The notes: a model not told the origin generated them from the sequence alone. 64,000 nucleotides of DNA from Alteromonas pelagimontana (GCF_002499975.2 NZ_CP052766.1:868001-932000), one strand, 5' to 3'; shown: positions 41,165 through 50,041, counted from the stretch's first letter. Numbers and translations are program-made.

Positions 41165-41649
41165 ACCGTCGTCTCTATTACATCTGTTGCCACTAGGCCA
41201 AGCGCACAAAGTCCCATTAAAAACGCTAAGAATCCTGTTGAGCCTAATAATAGTATTATGATGCCGAAAGCTATCATTTTCTTATTGCCCGAGATTTGAT
41301 CATCACCAAGAGGAATCTTGTTTTCCCAGCGCCAATTTACATACGCACCTTGCAATACTGTGAGAAACATCCCTAATGAAAACGAGCAAAGGGTATAGAG
41401 TAGAAAGATCCAGATCCATTTCAATTGAAGCAATTGCTCCGGCATTAATTTGGGAGCATCGTCCTTAAGAAAAAGTGTCATTGATATTGTTAACGCACCA
41501 CCTGTCGTAACCAATACAGTCTTAGCGAATAAATCAAATCTTTGCCTAAAGTCGATCCTAAATGCGGATTTCCGTTCGAGATACTTCTCCTGATCTTTAG
41601 GTTTTATTTTTCGTCTTTCAATACCATGTTTATTCGATGCAGTATCCAT
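41146..41649 (-). CDS. Cassette-borne small multi-spanning membrane protein
   Basis: A 167-residue protein of unrecognised family. A charged N-terminus (about 1-35, rich in Lys/Arg/Glu) is followed by hydrophobic spans at about 40-60 (VLVTTGGALTISMTLF), 75-97 (WIWIFLLYTLCSFSLGMFL) and 123-155 (MIAFGIIILLLGSTGFLAFL and on), probably four in two hairpins. This layout is common among integron-cassette products and among membrane effectors of small defence systems. Nothing here proves either role. The last codons lie in the attC-like sequence, as is frequent for cassette genes. Confidence 0.6.
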   Translation of the reverse strand: MDTASNKHGIERRKIKPKDQEKYLERKSAFRIDFRQRFDLFAKTVLVTTGGALTISMTLFLKDDAPKLMPEQLLQLKWIWIFLLYTLCSFSLGMFLTVLQGAYVNWRWENKIPLGDDQISGNKKMIAFGIIILLLGSTGFLAFLMGLCALGLVATDVIETTVANKTL

Positions 41650-41672
41650 TGCAAAATTTCCTTCGAGGTAGC

Positions 41673-41771
41673 TAACAGCTTATTACTGAATAATTCATAG
41701 TAACACCCGTTTCGATTAAAAAACCACATGCTGTGTTTTCAACTGACAGAAAATCAAATGTCCGCTTCACG
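41673..41771. repeat. Direct repeat copy A at a cassette boundary
   Basis: About 100 bp that is near 80% identical, by eye, to 53504-53601 in the same orientation. Both copies begin TAACAGCTTATTACTGA, contain TTCATAGTAACAC and CTGTGTTTTCA, and end AAATGTCCGCT-(2 nt)-ACG. Copy A abuts the 5' end of the membrane-protein cassette. Confidence 0.8.
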
Positions 41772-41804
41772 CTCACAGGGGCTGCACAAGCAGCCCCGTA
41801 CAGC

Positions 41805-42416
41805 CTAGATTTCAATAGACTCCGATATTTCCAAAGCGTCATCAACTTCGATGCCTAAGTAACAAACTGTGCTCTCTAATTTCTTGTGTCCAAGCAAGAG
41901 TTGAACTACTCGAAGGTTTTTAGTCTTCTTGTAAATTAAATAGGGTTTGGTCCTGCGCAGTGAATGGGTACTGTACAGCGAGGTATCCAGTCCAAGTTTG
42001 TCAATCCATCCGTGGAAAATGCGATTATATTGTCTAGTTGATATGTGCTCAGCACCGTGTATACGAGATTTAAAAAGGTAGTCGGACGCTTTTAGTTCTG
42101 CTTTCTTCACCCAAGCCAAAATCGATTCGCCAGTGTTTGGTGTTATCTCAAATTGGACAGGGCTACCTGTTTTTTGCTGAACAACATTTGTACGCCTCAG
42201 CGCAGAACGTCCGCAAACGACGTCTGAAACTTTTAGTTTAACGAGGTCACAACCCCGTAGCTTGCTATATAGACCAAGATTGAACAGTGCAAGATCACGC
42301 GTCCGACCTTCAAGTTCTAATCGAATTCGGATGCCCCATATATGCGATATCTGAAGAGGTTTCTTCTGCCCAATTATGCGATCTTTATTCCAAGGTGTAT
42401 GAATTCGAATTGCCAT
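41805..42416 (-). CDS. Small tyrosine recombinase (FimB/FimE-like)
   Basis: A 203-residue integrase that is essentially only the catalytic domain. The tyrosine-recombinase residues are all visible: Arg in YSKLRGCDL (about 53), Lys in QQKTGSP (about 82), HxxR in HSLRRT (about 152), His in LLGHKKLEST (about 174) and the nucleophile Tyr in VCYLGIE (about 184). It has no core-binding N-terminal domain of the IntI type and lacks the IntI-specific insert, so it is not the integron integrase. AGGAG precedes the ATG. Its target site is unknown. Confidence 0.85.
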   Translation of the reverse strand: MAIRIHTPWNKDRIIGQKKPLQISHIWGIRIRLELEGRTRDLALFNLGLYSKLRGCDLVKLKVSDVVCGRSALRRTNVVQQKTGSPVQFEITPNTGESILAWVKKAELKASDYLFKSRIHGAEHISTRQYNRIFHGWIDKLGLDTSLYSTHSLRRTKPYLIYKKTKNLRVVQLLLGHKKLESTVCYLGIEVDDALEISESIEI

Positions 42417-42507
42417 AAGTTGTCTCCTGCTTAGTAGGAACCAAAAGTATGGCAGTCAGTTTAAATAGCATAATAATAAAATGAGCAAAAACTTCGGAAT
42501 TGTGCCA

Positions 42508-43410
42508 TTAGCGGACACTCAATCTTGACACCAAGTGATCAAAAACCAATCGAATACGTTGTGGTACTGGACCACGTTGAGGGCGATAAATATATAAATC
42601 CCAAGGCACCGGCTCGACCTCTTCTAACACTCTCACAAGTTTCTCTTGGCGTGATAAGTCTTGGACCAAAAAGTCAGGAATTTGAGCAAAACCTAGTCCA
42701 TTTTGTATAGCCATTAATTCAGCTTCGGTGTCGGCACTTCGAAAACGTGTTATGGATGGCGTCCACTGTCTGTCCATGGAAAAAACCCATGGCCAAAGCT
42801 TTCCCGTATTGCGATCTACTAACCCTGTAACCGGCAAGTGGTTTAGTTCTTCAATAGACGCAGGCCTTCCCACTCTATTTATTAAGTCAGGCGAAGCCAC
42901 GACATACATATTAATTTTGGTGAGCTGGCGGGCAATAAATCGACTATCTCTCATGAAGCCGATACGAATCCCAATATCTATTTTTTCGTCAACTACATCC
43001 ACGCGCTCGTCACTGAGTGTCAGGTCTATATCCAGTTGAGGATGTATTGTTGAAAGTTCCAGTAATACTGGCATTAAGCACTTATGACCAAAACCAACAG
43101 GCGCTGCGATACGAACCCGCCCTTGTAATTCATTACCCGAGTTAGGGGCGCTTGTTTGAAACAATTCATCTACAGCGCGCAGGCGTTCTTTTGCTATCAA
43201 AGCAAATTTTTCTCCAACTAGGGTCACTTGTATGTGTCGAGTATTTCGATGAAATAAAAGCTCCCCTTGCAATCGCTCTAACTCCTTCACTGCTCGCGTC
43301 ACTGCCTGAGGAGAAATTCCCAGACGGTTAGCCGCTTCTTTAAAGCTGCGAGACTCAGCAGCAGTACAAAATATCCGGAGCATTTCCAATCTGTTAAGCA
43401 TCACAGTCAC
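42508..43410 (-). CDS. LysR-family transcriptional regulator
   Basis: A 300-residue regulator. The N-terminal winged helix-turn-helix reads LEMLRIFCTAAESRSFKEAANRLGISPQAVTRAVKELE in two overlapping segments (about residues 8-45). A periplasmic-binding-like effector domain follows (RIAAPVGFGHKCLMPVLLE, GIRIGFMRDSRFIARQL). It is transcribed away from an SDR gene across a 146-bp gap, the usual arrangement for a LysR activator controlling the divergent operon. The product resembles regulators of redox or aromatic-stress genes. Confidence 0.9.
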   Translation of the reverse strand: MTVMLNRLEMLRIFCTAAESRSFKEAANRLGISPQAVTRAVKELERLQGELLFHRNTRHIQVTLVGEKFALIAKERLRAVDELFQTSAPNSGNELQGRVRIAAPVGFGHKCLMPVLLELSTIHPQLDIDLTLSDERVDVVDEKIDIGIRIGFMRDSRFIARQLTKINMYVVASPDLINRVGRPASIEELNHLPVTGLVDRNTGKLWPWVFSMDRQWTPSITRFRSADTEAELMAIQNGLGFAQIPDFLVQDLSRQEKLVRVLEEVEPVPWDLYIYRPQRGPVPQRIRLVFDHLVSRLSVR

Positions 43411-43556
43411 ATTCAGGTTTGAAATGAATACATAAATATTATTCCAAAATATGGAATTGTGAAATTAAAACGTTTCCATTTATTGGTTTTTGAAGGTAAG
43501 AGATACTTTGCTTGTTATTTAGACAACGTCATTCAACTTATTTGAGGATATTAACT

Positions 43557-44315
43557 ATGAGCAGTGTTTTAGCAAATAACATCAGCGGTAAGGTCGTTGT
43601 TATCACTGGTGGTAGCAGCGGTTTAGGCGAGACCACGGCAAGACATTTAGCCAGCCTTGGCGCATCTGTTGTTTTAGGTGCCCGACGCATCGACAAGCTT
43701 GAAGCTATTGCTACTGACATACGCGCAGCGGGCGGAGAAGTTGCGGTTCAAGCGACAGATGTGACTAGCCCGGACGAAGTGAAGGCCCTTGTAAATCTTG
43801 CACAAGAGCGCTTCGGTAAAGTTGATGTGGTTATCAATAATGCAGGGTTAATGGCGATTGCACCGTTAGCTGAGACTCGAGTTGACGAATGGGATCGCAT
43901 GATTGACATCAACGTTAAAGGTCTGCTGTATGGAGTAGCCGCAGCGCTTCCGATCTTTCAGGCTCAGGGAACAGGCCACTTTATCAATATTTCTTCCGTA
44001 GCGGGTATCAAAGTATTCAGTCCCGGCGGCACGGTTTATAGCGGAACCAAATTCGCTGTTCGCGCTATTGCCGAAGGCTTACGCCATGAAGTTGGGGGTA
44101 AAATTCGTTCAACAATCATTTCACCGGGTGCAATCGAATCTGATTTAAAACATGGAAGTTCAGATACTCAGGGTGCAGCCTTTGTAAAAGATTTTTATCA
44201 GCAAAATGAAATTCCATCTGACTCTGTTGCTCGTGCTATCGCATACGCAATTGAGCAGCCTGCGGATGTGGATATCAACGAGATTGTTCTGCGCCCAACT
44301 GTTCAAGAATTTTAA
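43557..44315 (+). CDS. Short-chain dehydrogenase/reductase
   Basis: A classical SDR of 252 residues. The start at 43557 follows TGAGGA and removes a 15-residue unsupported extension. It has the cofactor loop VITGGSSGLGETTARHL (TGxxxGxG), the NNAG motif (VVINNAGLMA), the catalytic Ser (NISSVAG) and the YxxxK pair (VYSGTKFAV). The arginine after the first strand suggests NADP(H). It lies first in a three-gene set with two quinone-reductase-like enzymes. The substrate is unknown. Confidence 0.9.
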   Translation: MSSVLANNISGKVVVITGGSSGLGETTARHLASLGASVVLGARRIDKLEAIATDIRAAGGEVAVQATDVTSPDEVKALVNLAQERFGKVDVVINNAGLMAIAPLAETRVDEWDRMIDINVKGLLYGVAAALPIFQAQGTGHFINISSVAGIKVFSPGGTVYSGTKFAVRAIAEGLRHEVGGKIRSTIISPGAIESDLKHGSSDTQGAAFVKDFYQQNEIPSDSVARAIAYAIEQPADVDINEIVLRPTVQEF

Positions 44316-44389
44316 TTCGTTTAATAAAAGACCTATTAACCAGCGGGTGATTTAACCACCCGCTGAATATTCATTTTGTGAGGTTATTG

Positions 44390-45397
44390 ATGACTGCGTT
44401 AAACAGACAAATGCGTGCTTTGATATTAGATAGCTATGAAGAGGGTACAGTATTCCGGGATGCCCTGATTAACTTACCTTCTCCATCAGCAGGTCAGGTG
44501 CAAGTAAAAATATTTGCAAGTGGAGTCAATCCTATTGATTACAAGATCCGCCAAGGTATCGCTCCTTACGCCATGCCGGAATTACCCGCAGTACTTGGCA
44601 CCGATTTAGCTGGAGAAATTGTTGCTGTCGGCGACGGCGTCACCGACTTTGCAATAGGCGATGCCGTTTATGGTCTGACTGGCGGAGTGCGAGGATTGCA
44701 AGGCTCATTGGCTGAATATGCCAACGTAGATGCTGAGTTACTTGCTCCCAAACCGAAAAATTTGTCCATGCGTGAAGCTGCGGCTTTACCTCTGGTTGCA
44801 CTTACTGCTTGGGAAGGTTTGGTTGACAAGGCGAATGTTAAAGCGGGCCAGAAAATCCTTATCCAAGGTGGAGCTGGCGGAGTTGGGCATTTAGCCGTGC
44901 AAATTGCTAAGGCTTTAGGTGCCGACGTTTATGCCACTGCATCGACTGGAAAACAACAACTGCTCAAGGCGCTTGGTGCCACGCCAATTGATTATCACAC
45001 TGCAAGCCCTGCTGACTACATGGACGCATACACCCAAGGCAAAGGATTCGATATCATTTACGACACTGTCGGTGGCTCTGCACTCGATGCCTCATTAGGT
45101 ATCATTGCACATTACGGCCATATTTTAAGCTGTGCTGCATTCAGCTCACATAACCTCGCACCGTCGTCAATACGTTCTGCAACATTGTCAGGGATTTTTG
45201 TGTTACACCCACAGCTCAGCGGAGAGGGACGCAAACATCATGGTGACATTCTGCGGCAAATTACGGCTCTTGTTGAAGCTGGACAAATTAAGCCACTACT
45301 CGATCCGTTACGCTTTTCCCTAGACACGGCAATGGATGCACATAATGCCGTAGAGTTGGGGTCCATGGGTAAAGTCGTTATTGATGTAATTGCTTAA
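44390..45397 (+). CDS. Zinc-independent NADPH:quinone-reductase-like MDR protein
   Basis: A 335-residue medium-chain dehydrogenase/reductase. The start at 44390 follows GAGG. It has a GroES-like N-terminal domain (VNPIDYKIRQG, PAVLGTDLAGEIVAVGDGV) and a Rossmann domain with ILIQGGAGGVGHLAVQIAKALG (AXXGXXG type), without the catalytic zinc cysteine/histidine set. It resembles quinone oxidoreductases of the QOR/zeta-crystallin group. It follows the SDR gene by 74 bp and precedes a second MDR gene. Confidence 0.87.
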   Translation: MTALNRQMRALILDSYEEGTVFRDALINLPSPSAGQVQVKIFASGVNPIDYKIRQGIAPYAMPELPAVLGTDLAGEIVAVGDGVTDFAIGDAVYGLTGGVRGLQGSLAEYANVDAELLAPKPKNLSMREAAALPLVALTAWEGLVDKANVKAGQKILIQGGAGGVGHLAVQIAKALGADVYATASTGKQQLLKALGATPIDYHTASPADYMDAYTQGKGFDIIYDTVGGSALDASLGIIAHYGHILSCAAFSSHNLAPSSIRSATLSGIFVLHPQLSGEGRKHHGDILRQITALVEAGQIKPLLDPLRFSLDTAMDAHNAVELGSMGKVVIDVIA

Positions 45398-45419
45398 AAA
45401 GTCATTGTTGAGGATGCAT

Positions 45420-46427
45420 ATGAGCCCAAGAAAACTAATTCGAACTGTTCGTTTCCATGAATTAGGTGGCCCCGAGGTATTAACTATTGACTCGCTGGCG
45501 AGTCCAAGTTTGCAGGCCACTGATGTACGTATTGCGGTCAAAGTTGTTGGGCTCAATCGTGCTGATGCCATGTTTAGGCGAGGCCGCTATATAGAAAAGG
45601 CTGACTTCCCTTCGCGAATCGGCTATGAAGCATCCGGGATAGTCATTGAAGTCGGGGAAGAGGTAAATCATTTACGCCTTGGAGAAGAGGTTTGTATTGT
45701 CCCTCAGATGGGGCTTTCTCAGAATGGCTGCTACGCAGAAGAGATTGTCGTACCAAGTGAATATGTGGCACTCAAACCAGCAGGGCTAACCTTTGCTGAA
45801 GGCGCAGCAGCTTGGATGCAGTACCTGACAGCTTATGGCGCTTTGGTCGAAATTGCTAACGTGCAAAAAGGCGATGCAGTACTGATAACAGCCGCTTCGA
45901 GCAGTGTTGGATTGGCTGCGATTCAAATTGTGAATTCTCTAGGGGGTATCCCTATCGCTACAACTCAAACACGAGCTAAAAAGGCTGCTGTGCTCATGGC
46001 AGGCGCGGCCCATGTGATTGCAACTCAAGAAGAGCCGCTGCTGGATAGCTTGAGAAGCATCTTGGGAGAAAACAATTTAAAAATCGCATTTGATGCTGTC
46101 GGTGGGCCGCAGATAGCTGAAATTGCTGAAGCAATGAGCCCTGAAGGAACAATAATAGTACACGGAGCATTAAGTCCCGAAACAACTCCTTTTCCCTTAA
46201 AAATAGCACTTCGTAAAAGTCTGACAGTTAGGGGGTATGTGTTTACTGAAGTTGTAAAAGACATCGAGCGTTTTCGCAGAGCAAAGCAATTTATCCACTC
46301 GGGTTTATCCGAAGGAACACTCAAGCCTGTCATTGATCGAAGCTTTAAATTTGAAGAGATAGTGGCAGCGCACCACTATCTGGAGTCAAATCAGCAGATT
46401 GGTAAAATAGTGGTCGAACTTGATTAA
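45420..46427 (+). CDS. Second quinone-reductase-like MDR protein
   Basis: A 335-residue MDR protein starting at 45420 after TTGAGGA. Motifs are RTVRFHELGGPEVLTID (QOR-type N-terminus), VGLNRADAMFRRGRY, FPSRIGYEASGIVIEVGEEV and VLITAASSSVGLAAIQIVNSL. It lacks zinc ligands. It is distinct from the preceding paralogue. The three enzymes look like a LysR-induced detoxification set for quinones or reactive carbonyls; this is inferred from family and arrangement. Confidence 0.87.
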   Translation: MSPRKLIRTVRFHELGGPEVLTIDSLASPSLQATDVRIAVKVVGLNRADAMFRRGRYIEKADFPSRIGYEASGIVIEVGEEVNHLRLGEEVCIVPQMGLSQNGCYAEEIVVPSEYVALKPAGLTFAEGAAAWMQYLTAYGALVEIANVQKGDAVLITAASSSVGLAAIQIVNSLGGIPIATTQTRAKKAAVLMAGAAHVIATQEEPLLDSLRSILGENNLKIAFDAVGGPQIAEIAEAMSPEGTIIVHGALSPETTPFPLKIALRKSLTVRGYVFTEVVKDIERFRRAKQFIHSGLSEGTLKPVIDRSFKFEEIVAAHHYLESNQQIGKIVVELD

Positions 46428-46485
46428 CAGTTCGTGGCTTCCGCTAGTCTCTCAACTCAGTCAGTGCCTGATAATAATTAGCGTG

Positions 46486-47087
46486 GGCTTTTTTGCGGAA
46501 ATCGAATGAACTAAATCAGAATCTTACGATCAGATCAGGGACATTCATTCACTGACTTTGATTACATGCCGAAGCCTCGCTACAAAACCACTAACTGGCG
46601 CAAGTACAATATTTCAGGCGTGACAGATGCGGAAGTACTCCCAAATTTACTCAAACAAACACGCCGATCCATCAAGGAAATTTCGAGAGATGGCGCATAC
46701 GATACAAGGGAGTGCCACAGGGCGATTAGGGTTAAGAAAGCGATACCTCTAATCCCTCCACGTGAAGGAGCCGCCTTCTGGGAAAAAGGTCATCCACGTA
46801 ATCTGGCGGTTGGTTGCCAAAAGCTCTATGGTTCGAACAAAAAGTGGAAACGAAAATATGGTTACCACAGGCGTTCATTGTCGGAGACCGCTAAGTATCG
46901 CGCAAAACAACTACTAGGCGCTTCACTCACGCTTCGAAATTACAATGCACAAGTTGGGGAGACATACGCCATGATCAAAGCACTCAACAAGCTAACAGGG
47001 ATAGGTATGCCCGAAACTCAGTATATCGTTTAAAATGCAAACGATTTTGCTAGTATTCGCTCTCAAGTTGAATTCCGCAACAAAGCC
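46486..47087 (+). mobile_element. Internally deleted IS5-family element
   Basis: Terminal inverted repeats are visible: GGCTTTTTTGCGGAA (46486-46500) and, in inverse orientation, TTCCGCAACAAAGCC (47073-47087), 14 of 15 matching. The 602-bp body is about 250-400 bp shorter than a complete element because the transposase lacks its middle. No clear target duplication was found. The right end cuts into a GNAT gene. Confidence 0.78.
46566..47033 (+). pseudogene. IS5-type transposase with internal deletion
   Basis: The frame opens with the IS5-type N-terminus PKPRYKTTNWRKYN and, after one junction (near residue 17), continues in VTDAEVLPNLLKQTRR, GAYDTRECHRAI, IPLIPPREGA and YHRRSLSETAKYR, which belong to the C-terminal third. 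The middle of the DDE domain, including the first catalytic Asp (the DSTGLK-type region), is missing. It can still give a 155-residue protein but not an active transposase. Confidence 0.85.
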
Positions 47088-47538
47088 GGTTGATTGCACG
47101 TGTTACGGAGATGCATGCCCATTATTACACGACAGTGGCTGATTTTGGTCGGGAATTTGCATGTTCAGTGGCGAGTAGCATGGCGGAATTTATTGGAAGG
47201 CTAGATAACCCAAGCAATGAGATTTGGACGATCAAACGGGACGATAAAATCCATCTGTTGCCATTGATGGTGAAGATCTTGGGCATAATCGAGCACATTT
47301 ATGATGGTTCATTGTGGACGACTCTTTGAGAGGTTTCGGACTAGGTAAACAGCTTCTGAATTCTGCATTAGCTTTTGCCGATGCTCAGGGTTTCGTCCAA
47401 ATCAACTTATGGACTTTCTCAGGGCTTAATGCAGCTCGATATCTTTACGAAAGCCAGGGCTTTGCATTGGTGGAAGAGAAACTAGACTCAAAATGGGGTA
47501 TAGAAGTCTTGGAGCAACGCTTCACCAGGTGCCTATAA
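47088..47538 (+). pseudogene. Broken GNAT acetyltransferase gene
   Basis: Three lesions are visible. The 5' end is cut by the IS5 remnant (the first readable residues are RVTEMHAHYYTTVADFGREF). A frameshift near 47251-47256 moves the frame (DDKI to SVAIDGEDLG). An in-frame TGA at 47302-47304 interrupts the continuation HL-stop-WFIVDDSLRG where CGA (Arg) would be expected. The rest holds the acetyl-CoA loop GFGLGKQLLNSAL (RGxGxG type) and YESQGFALVEEK. It resembles the GNAT domain of MarR-GNAT fusion proteins. Confidence 0.82.
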
Positions 47539-47565
47539 ACGTGAATAAATATTTAAGGAGTCTCG

Positions 47566-48021
47566 ATGACAGCTACAAAAGAAGAAGTTATCGCTTTCAT
47601 GAAATCGGAGTTTCCACAAAGCAAATGCGTTGTGGAAGCAGTGAGCAACGGTAGAGCGACTGTATCTCATCATGTAGGTCAGGATGAATTACGTCCTGGC
47701 GGAACGGTTTCGGGGCCTGTTTTAATGAGTGTGGCTGATGTGGCACTTTATGTGGCGATACTTGGTAAAATTGGCATCGTGCCATTGGCAGTAACAACTA
47801 GCCTTAACATCAACTTCTTACGTAAGCCATCGGCAAATGAGCGAATCATTGCGGAATGTTCTCTGATAAAAGTCGGCCGTACTCTCGTGGTTGGGGAGGT
47901 CTCTCTGTACTCTGAGGGGGTGAGTGATTTAGTAGCACATGTTGTGGGTACATACTCTATACCACCCTATACATCGAAACGAAGTGAGAATATTAAAACA
48001 ATTAACTCTCTGAAAGCTTGA
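47566..48021 (+). CDS. PaaI-like hotdog thioesterase
   Basis: A 151-residue hotdog-fold protein with AAGGAG upstream of the ATG. The central helix region HVGQDELRPGGTVSGPVLMS, the DVALYVAI segment and the strand SLNINFLRKPSA match PaaI/HGG-type acyl-CoA thioesterases. The acyl chain is unknown. It reads away from the cassette direction and is followed by a 230-bp noncoding stretch up to an IS1182 element. Confidence 0.8.
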   Translation: MTATKEEVIAFMKSEFPQSKCVVEAVSNGRATVSHHVGQDELRPGGTVSGPVLMSVADVALYVAILGKIGIVPLAVTTSLNINFLRKPSANERIIAECSLIKVGRTLVVGEVSLYSEGVSDLVAHVVGTYSIPPYTSKRSENIKTINSLKA

Positions 48022-48252
48022 CTCCGTTTAAAAGAAAAAAGGCAGTTATTTGAGGGGAAGATTAGTGGTTACCAATTGCAATCTTATATAAACGCCTACT
48101 TCAGGCCTGCAGCGGAGGCATTGAAGCAATTCGAGGCTAACAAACAAAGTCAGTCGGACAGCTAACGCTGTCGCTGCTTTGGGCGTAGAACGTTCGCCCC
48201 TTGTCTACAACGGACAAGCGCATTAGTAACTTCCAATGTCCGCTTTACGTAC

Positions 48253-49920
48253 AGGCTGTGTGAAAACCTATTTTTTGCCGATGCCATTGTGATAGCTCTA
48301 CACCGTAAATCTGGGGTCTATAAAAATTTTGAATGAGTGTTGCCGCAACTCTTAGGTCTTCAATGCGGATATAAGTCCATCAACGCCCATGATATTCATC
48401 ATTCTTTTGAAGTTGTAAGCCAAGACTTGCAGACTCACCTCTGTTTTAACGTGTTTTAGTGTCTTCGTAAGCAATTGGTGAGCCCCTGCCCATTGCTTTA
48501 TCGTACCGAAGGGATGCTCAACAGTCTGATGCCTTAATGTCATTGCGTTAGGCATGTTTTTATAAGCTTGAGCAACCCGCTCAACATGTTCCTCATCATC
48601 GAGCCTGCGGATCCTTCTCCCTGCTGGTGATGTTGTGCACCGTGATTTAATAGCACAACCTTTGCAGGTCATGACCGACATGTAAGCGCGTAGCGGTTTA
48701 CCTTTATCAGTCGAAACAAAGCTAAACGGGATGTCTTTCCCAGCAGGGCATTCATAAACATCTTTCTCTTTGTTATAAACAAAGTCTTCTTTGGTAAATA
48801 GTCCCTTGCTTCGATTGCCCGAAGTACGAATTTTCGGAACAATTGCTGTAACACCTGACTCATGAACAGCCTTAAAACTTGTACTGTCGTCATAACCTCG
48901 GTCTGCAAGAATGGTAATGTCTTGTTTACCTAATACTCGTTGCACATGTTGGCTCATGGGGACAAGCTGATGTCTGTCAGTGGGGTTGTTCGTCACATAA
49001 TGTGCAAGTATCAGGTGGTGCTTGGTGTCGACAGCCGCTTGAACATTATAGCCAACTAACACGCCTTTATGCTTGAGCGCCATTCGCCTGCTGTCAGGGT
49101 CGGTATAGGATATTTGTTTATCGGGTAAGGATTCCAGTTCTTGCTGGATTACTTTTTCGCTTTTCAATCGCGCTTGCAGTTTAGCGAGTTTGCCTTTCAA
49201 TTTTATTGCATCATCAGCTCGGGACTGGCGGTCTGCCCTGTCGAGTTCCATGAGATAATTGGCAATATCTTTTTCGGTAGTTTCGATACACGTTTTGATT
49301 AAACCGCGCGAGTAGTTTTTAGCGATATTGTTAACCGCTTTGAATTTAGTGCCGTCAATAGCCACAATGGCATCCGTGAACATATTCAGTTCACGACATA
49401 TCAACACAAAGTGCTTACAGACCTGCTGTATAGCGTTGCCGTTGTCACGCCTAAAATCAGCAATCGTTTTAAAATCTGGCGTTAGGCGCTCAACCAGCCA
49501 CATTAACTCAACATTCCTCTGTGTTTCTTTTTCTAAACGTCGACTTGATTGAATGCGGTTAAGATAACCATAAAGGTAAATTTTGAGCATAGTTGCTGGC
49601 GAATAGCTTGGCCTGCCGGTTTTAGCGGGTTGATACCGCGTAAAACCCAATTCACATAAATCCAATGAATTGATGAACATATCAATAGCACGAATTGGAT
49701 TATCTTCATGGACATAGTCATCCAGAACTTCGGGAAACATCGTGCTTTGCGTTCTGCTTTGGCCTTCGATAAATTTTGACATGCACCTGAAACCTATCAG
49801 CTTTTTGATAGTTTCATTTTACCAACTGACACTCAGATTGAGGATCAATAGCTAAGACCGATTGATCATATAAAACGCACACTTAGACCCAAAGGTGATC
49901 AATAGTTTTCACACAGCCTG
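48253..49920 (-). mobile_element. IS1182-family insertion sequence
   Basis: An intact element with terminal inverted repeats AGGCTGTGTGAAAAC (left, 48253-48267) and the matching GTTTTCACACAGCCT (right). It is flanked by a direct CGTAC on each side (48248-48252 and 49921-49925), read as a target duplication. It carries one transposase gene. It landed in noncoding sequence of the cassette array, next to an AATGTCCGCTTTACGTAC motif shared with the direct repeats. Confidence 0.85.
48352..49782 (-). CDS. IS1182-family transposase
   Basis: A full-length 476-residue DDE transposase. The N-terminal domain has the IS1182 opening (IEGQSRTQSTMFPEVLDDYV and DNPIRAIDMFI). The DDE core has AIDGTKFKAVNN (first Asp), ADRGYDDSTSFKAV (second Asp region) and the C-terminal LRHQTVEHPFGTIKQW (Glu). 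A cysteine-containing insert (YECPAGKDI, CKGCAIKSRCTT) lies between them. No frameshift was seen, so the element may be mobile. Confidence 0.93.
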   Translation of the reverse strand: MSKFIEGQSRTQSTMFPEVLDDYVHEDNPIRAIDMFINSLDLCELGFTRYQPAKTGRPSYSPATMLKIYLYGYLNRIQSSRRLEKETQRNVELMWLVERLTPDFKTIADFRRDNGNAIQQVCKHFVLICRELNMFTDAIVAIDGTKFKAVNNIAKNYSRGLIKTCIETTEKDIANYLMELDRADRQSRADDAIKLKGKLAKLQARLKSEKVIQQELESLPDKQISYTDPDSRRMALKHKGVLVGYNVQAAVDTKHHLILAHYVTNNPTDRHQLVPMSQHVQRVLGKQDITILADRGYDDSTSFKAVHESGVTAIVPKIRTSGNRSKGLFTKEDFVYNKEKDVYECPAGKDIPFSFVSTDKGKPLRAYMSVMTCKGCAIKSRCTTSPAGRRIRRLDDEEHVERVAQAYKNMPNAMTLRHQTVEHPFGTIKQWAGAHQLLTKTLKHVKTEVSLQVLAYNFKRMMNIMGVDGLISALKT

Positions 49921-49971
49921 CGTACATTTCAGCCCCACAGCTTCAGGGGCACCTTGAGACAAAGAGCGGAC

Positions 49972-50041
49972 GTTCAACCCCTGCTCACCGGAAAATTAGG
50001 AGCGCAGCGAGAAATTTTTCGTGTACAGCAATTTGTTAGGT
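49972..50041 (-). repeat. attC recombination site 2
   Basis: Minus strand: R'' ACCTAAC (exact RYYYAAC), an imperfect hairpin whose GAAAAATTT arm pairs with AAATTTTCC around a CTCGCTGCGCTCC loop, and R' GTTGAAC (exact GTTRRRY). It is 70 bp long and overlaps the stop of the upstream nuclease-like gene. Confidence 0.85.

Noticed and set aside
41785..41806. GGGGCTGC/GCAGCCCC hairpin after the tyrosine recombinase gene as a terminator
   Set aside because: The stem is good but no T-run follows in the gene's direction; it may be a terminator remnant but was not listed as one.
48137..48230. AGGCTAACAAAC followed by hairpins after the hotdog gene, resembling an attC on the plus strand
   Set aside because: The two hairpins fold separately (GGACAGC/GCTGTC and GGGCG/CGCCC) rather than as one long arm, there is no GTTRRRY box, and the gene's upstream side lacks the complementary GTTAGCCT.
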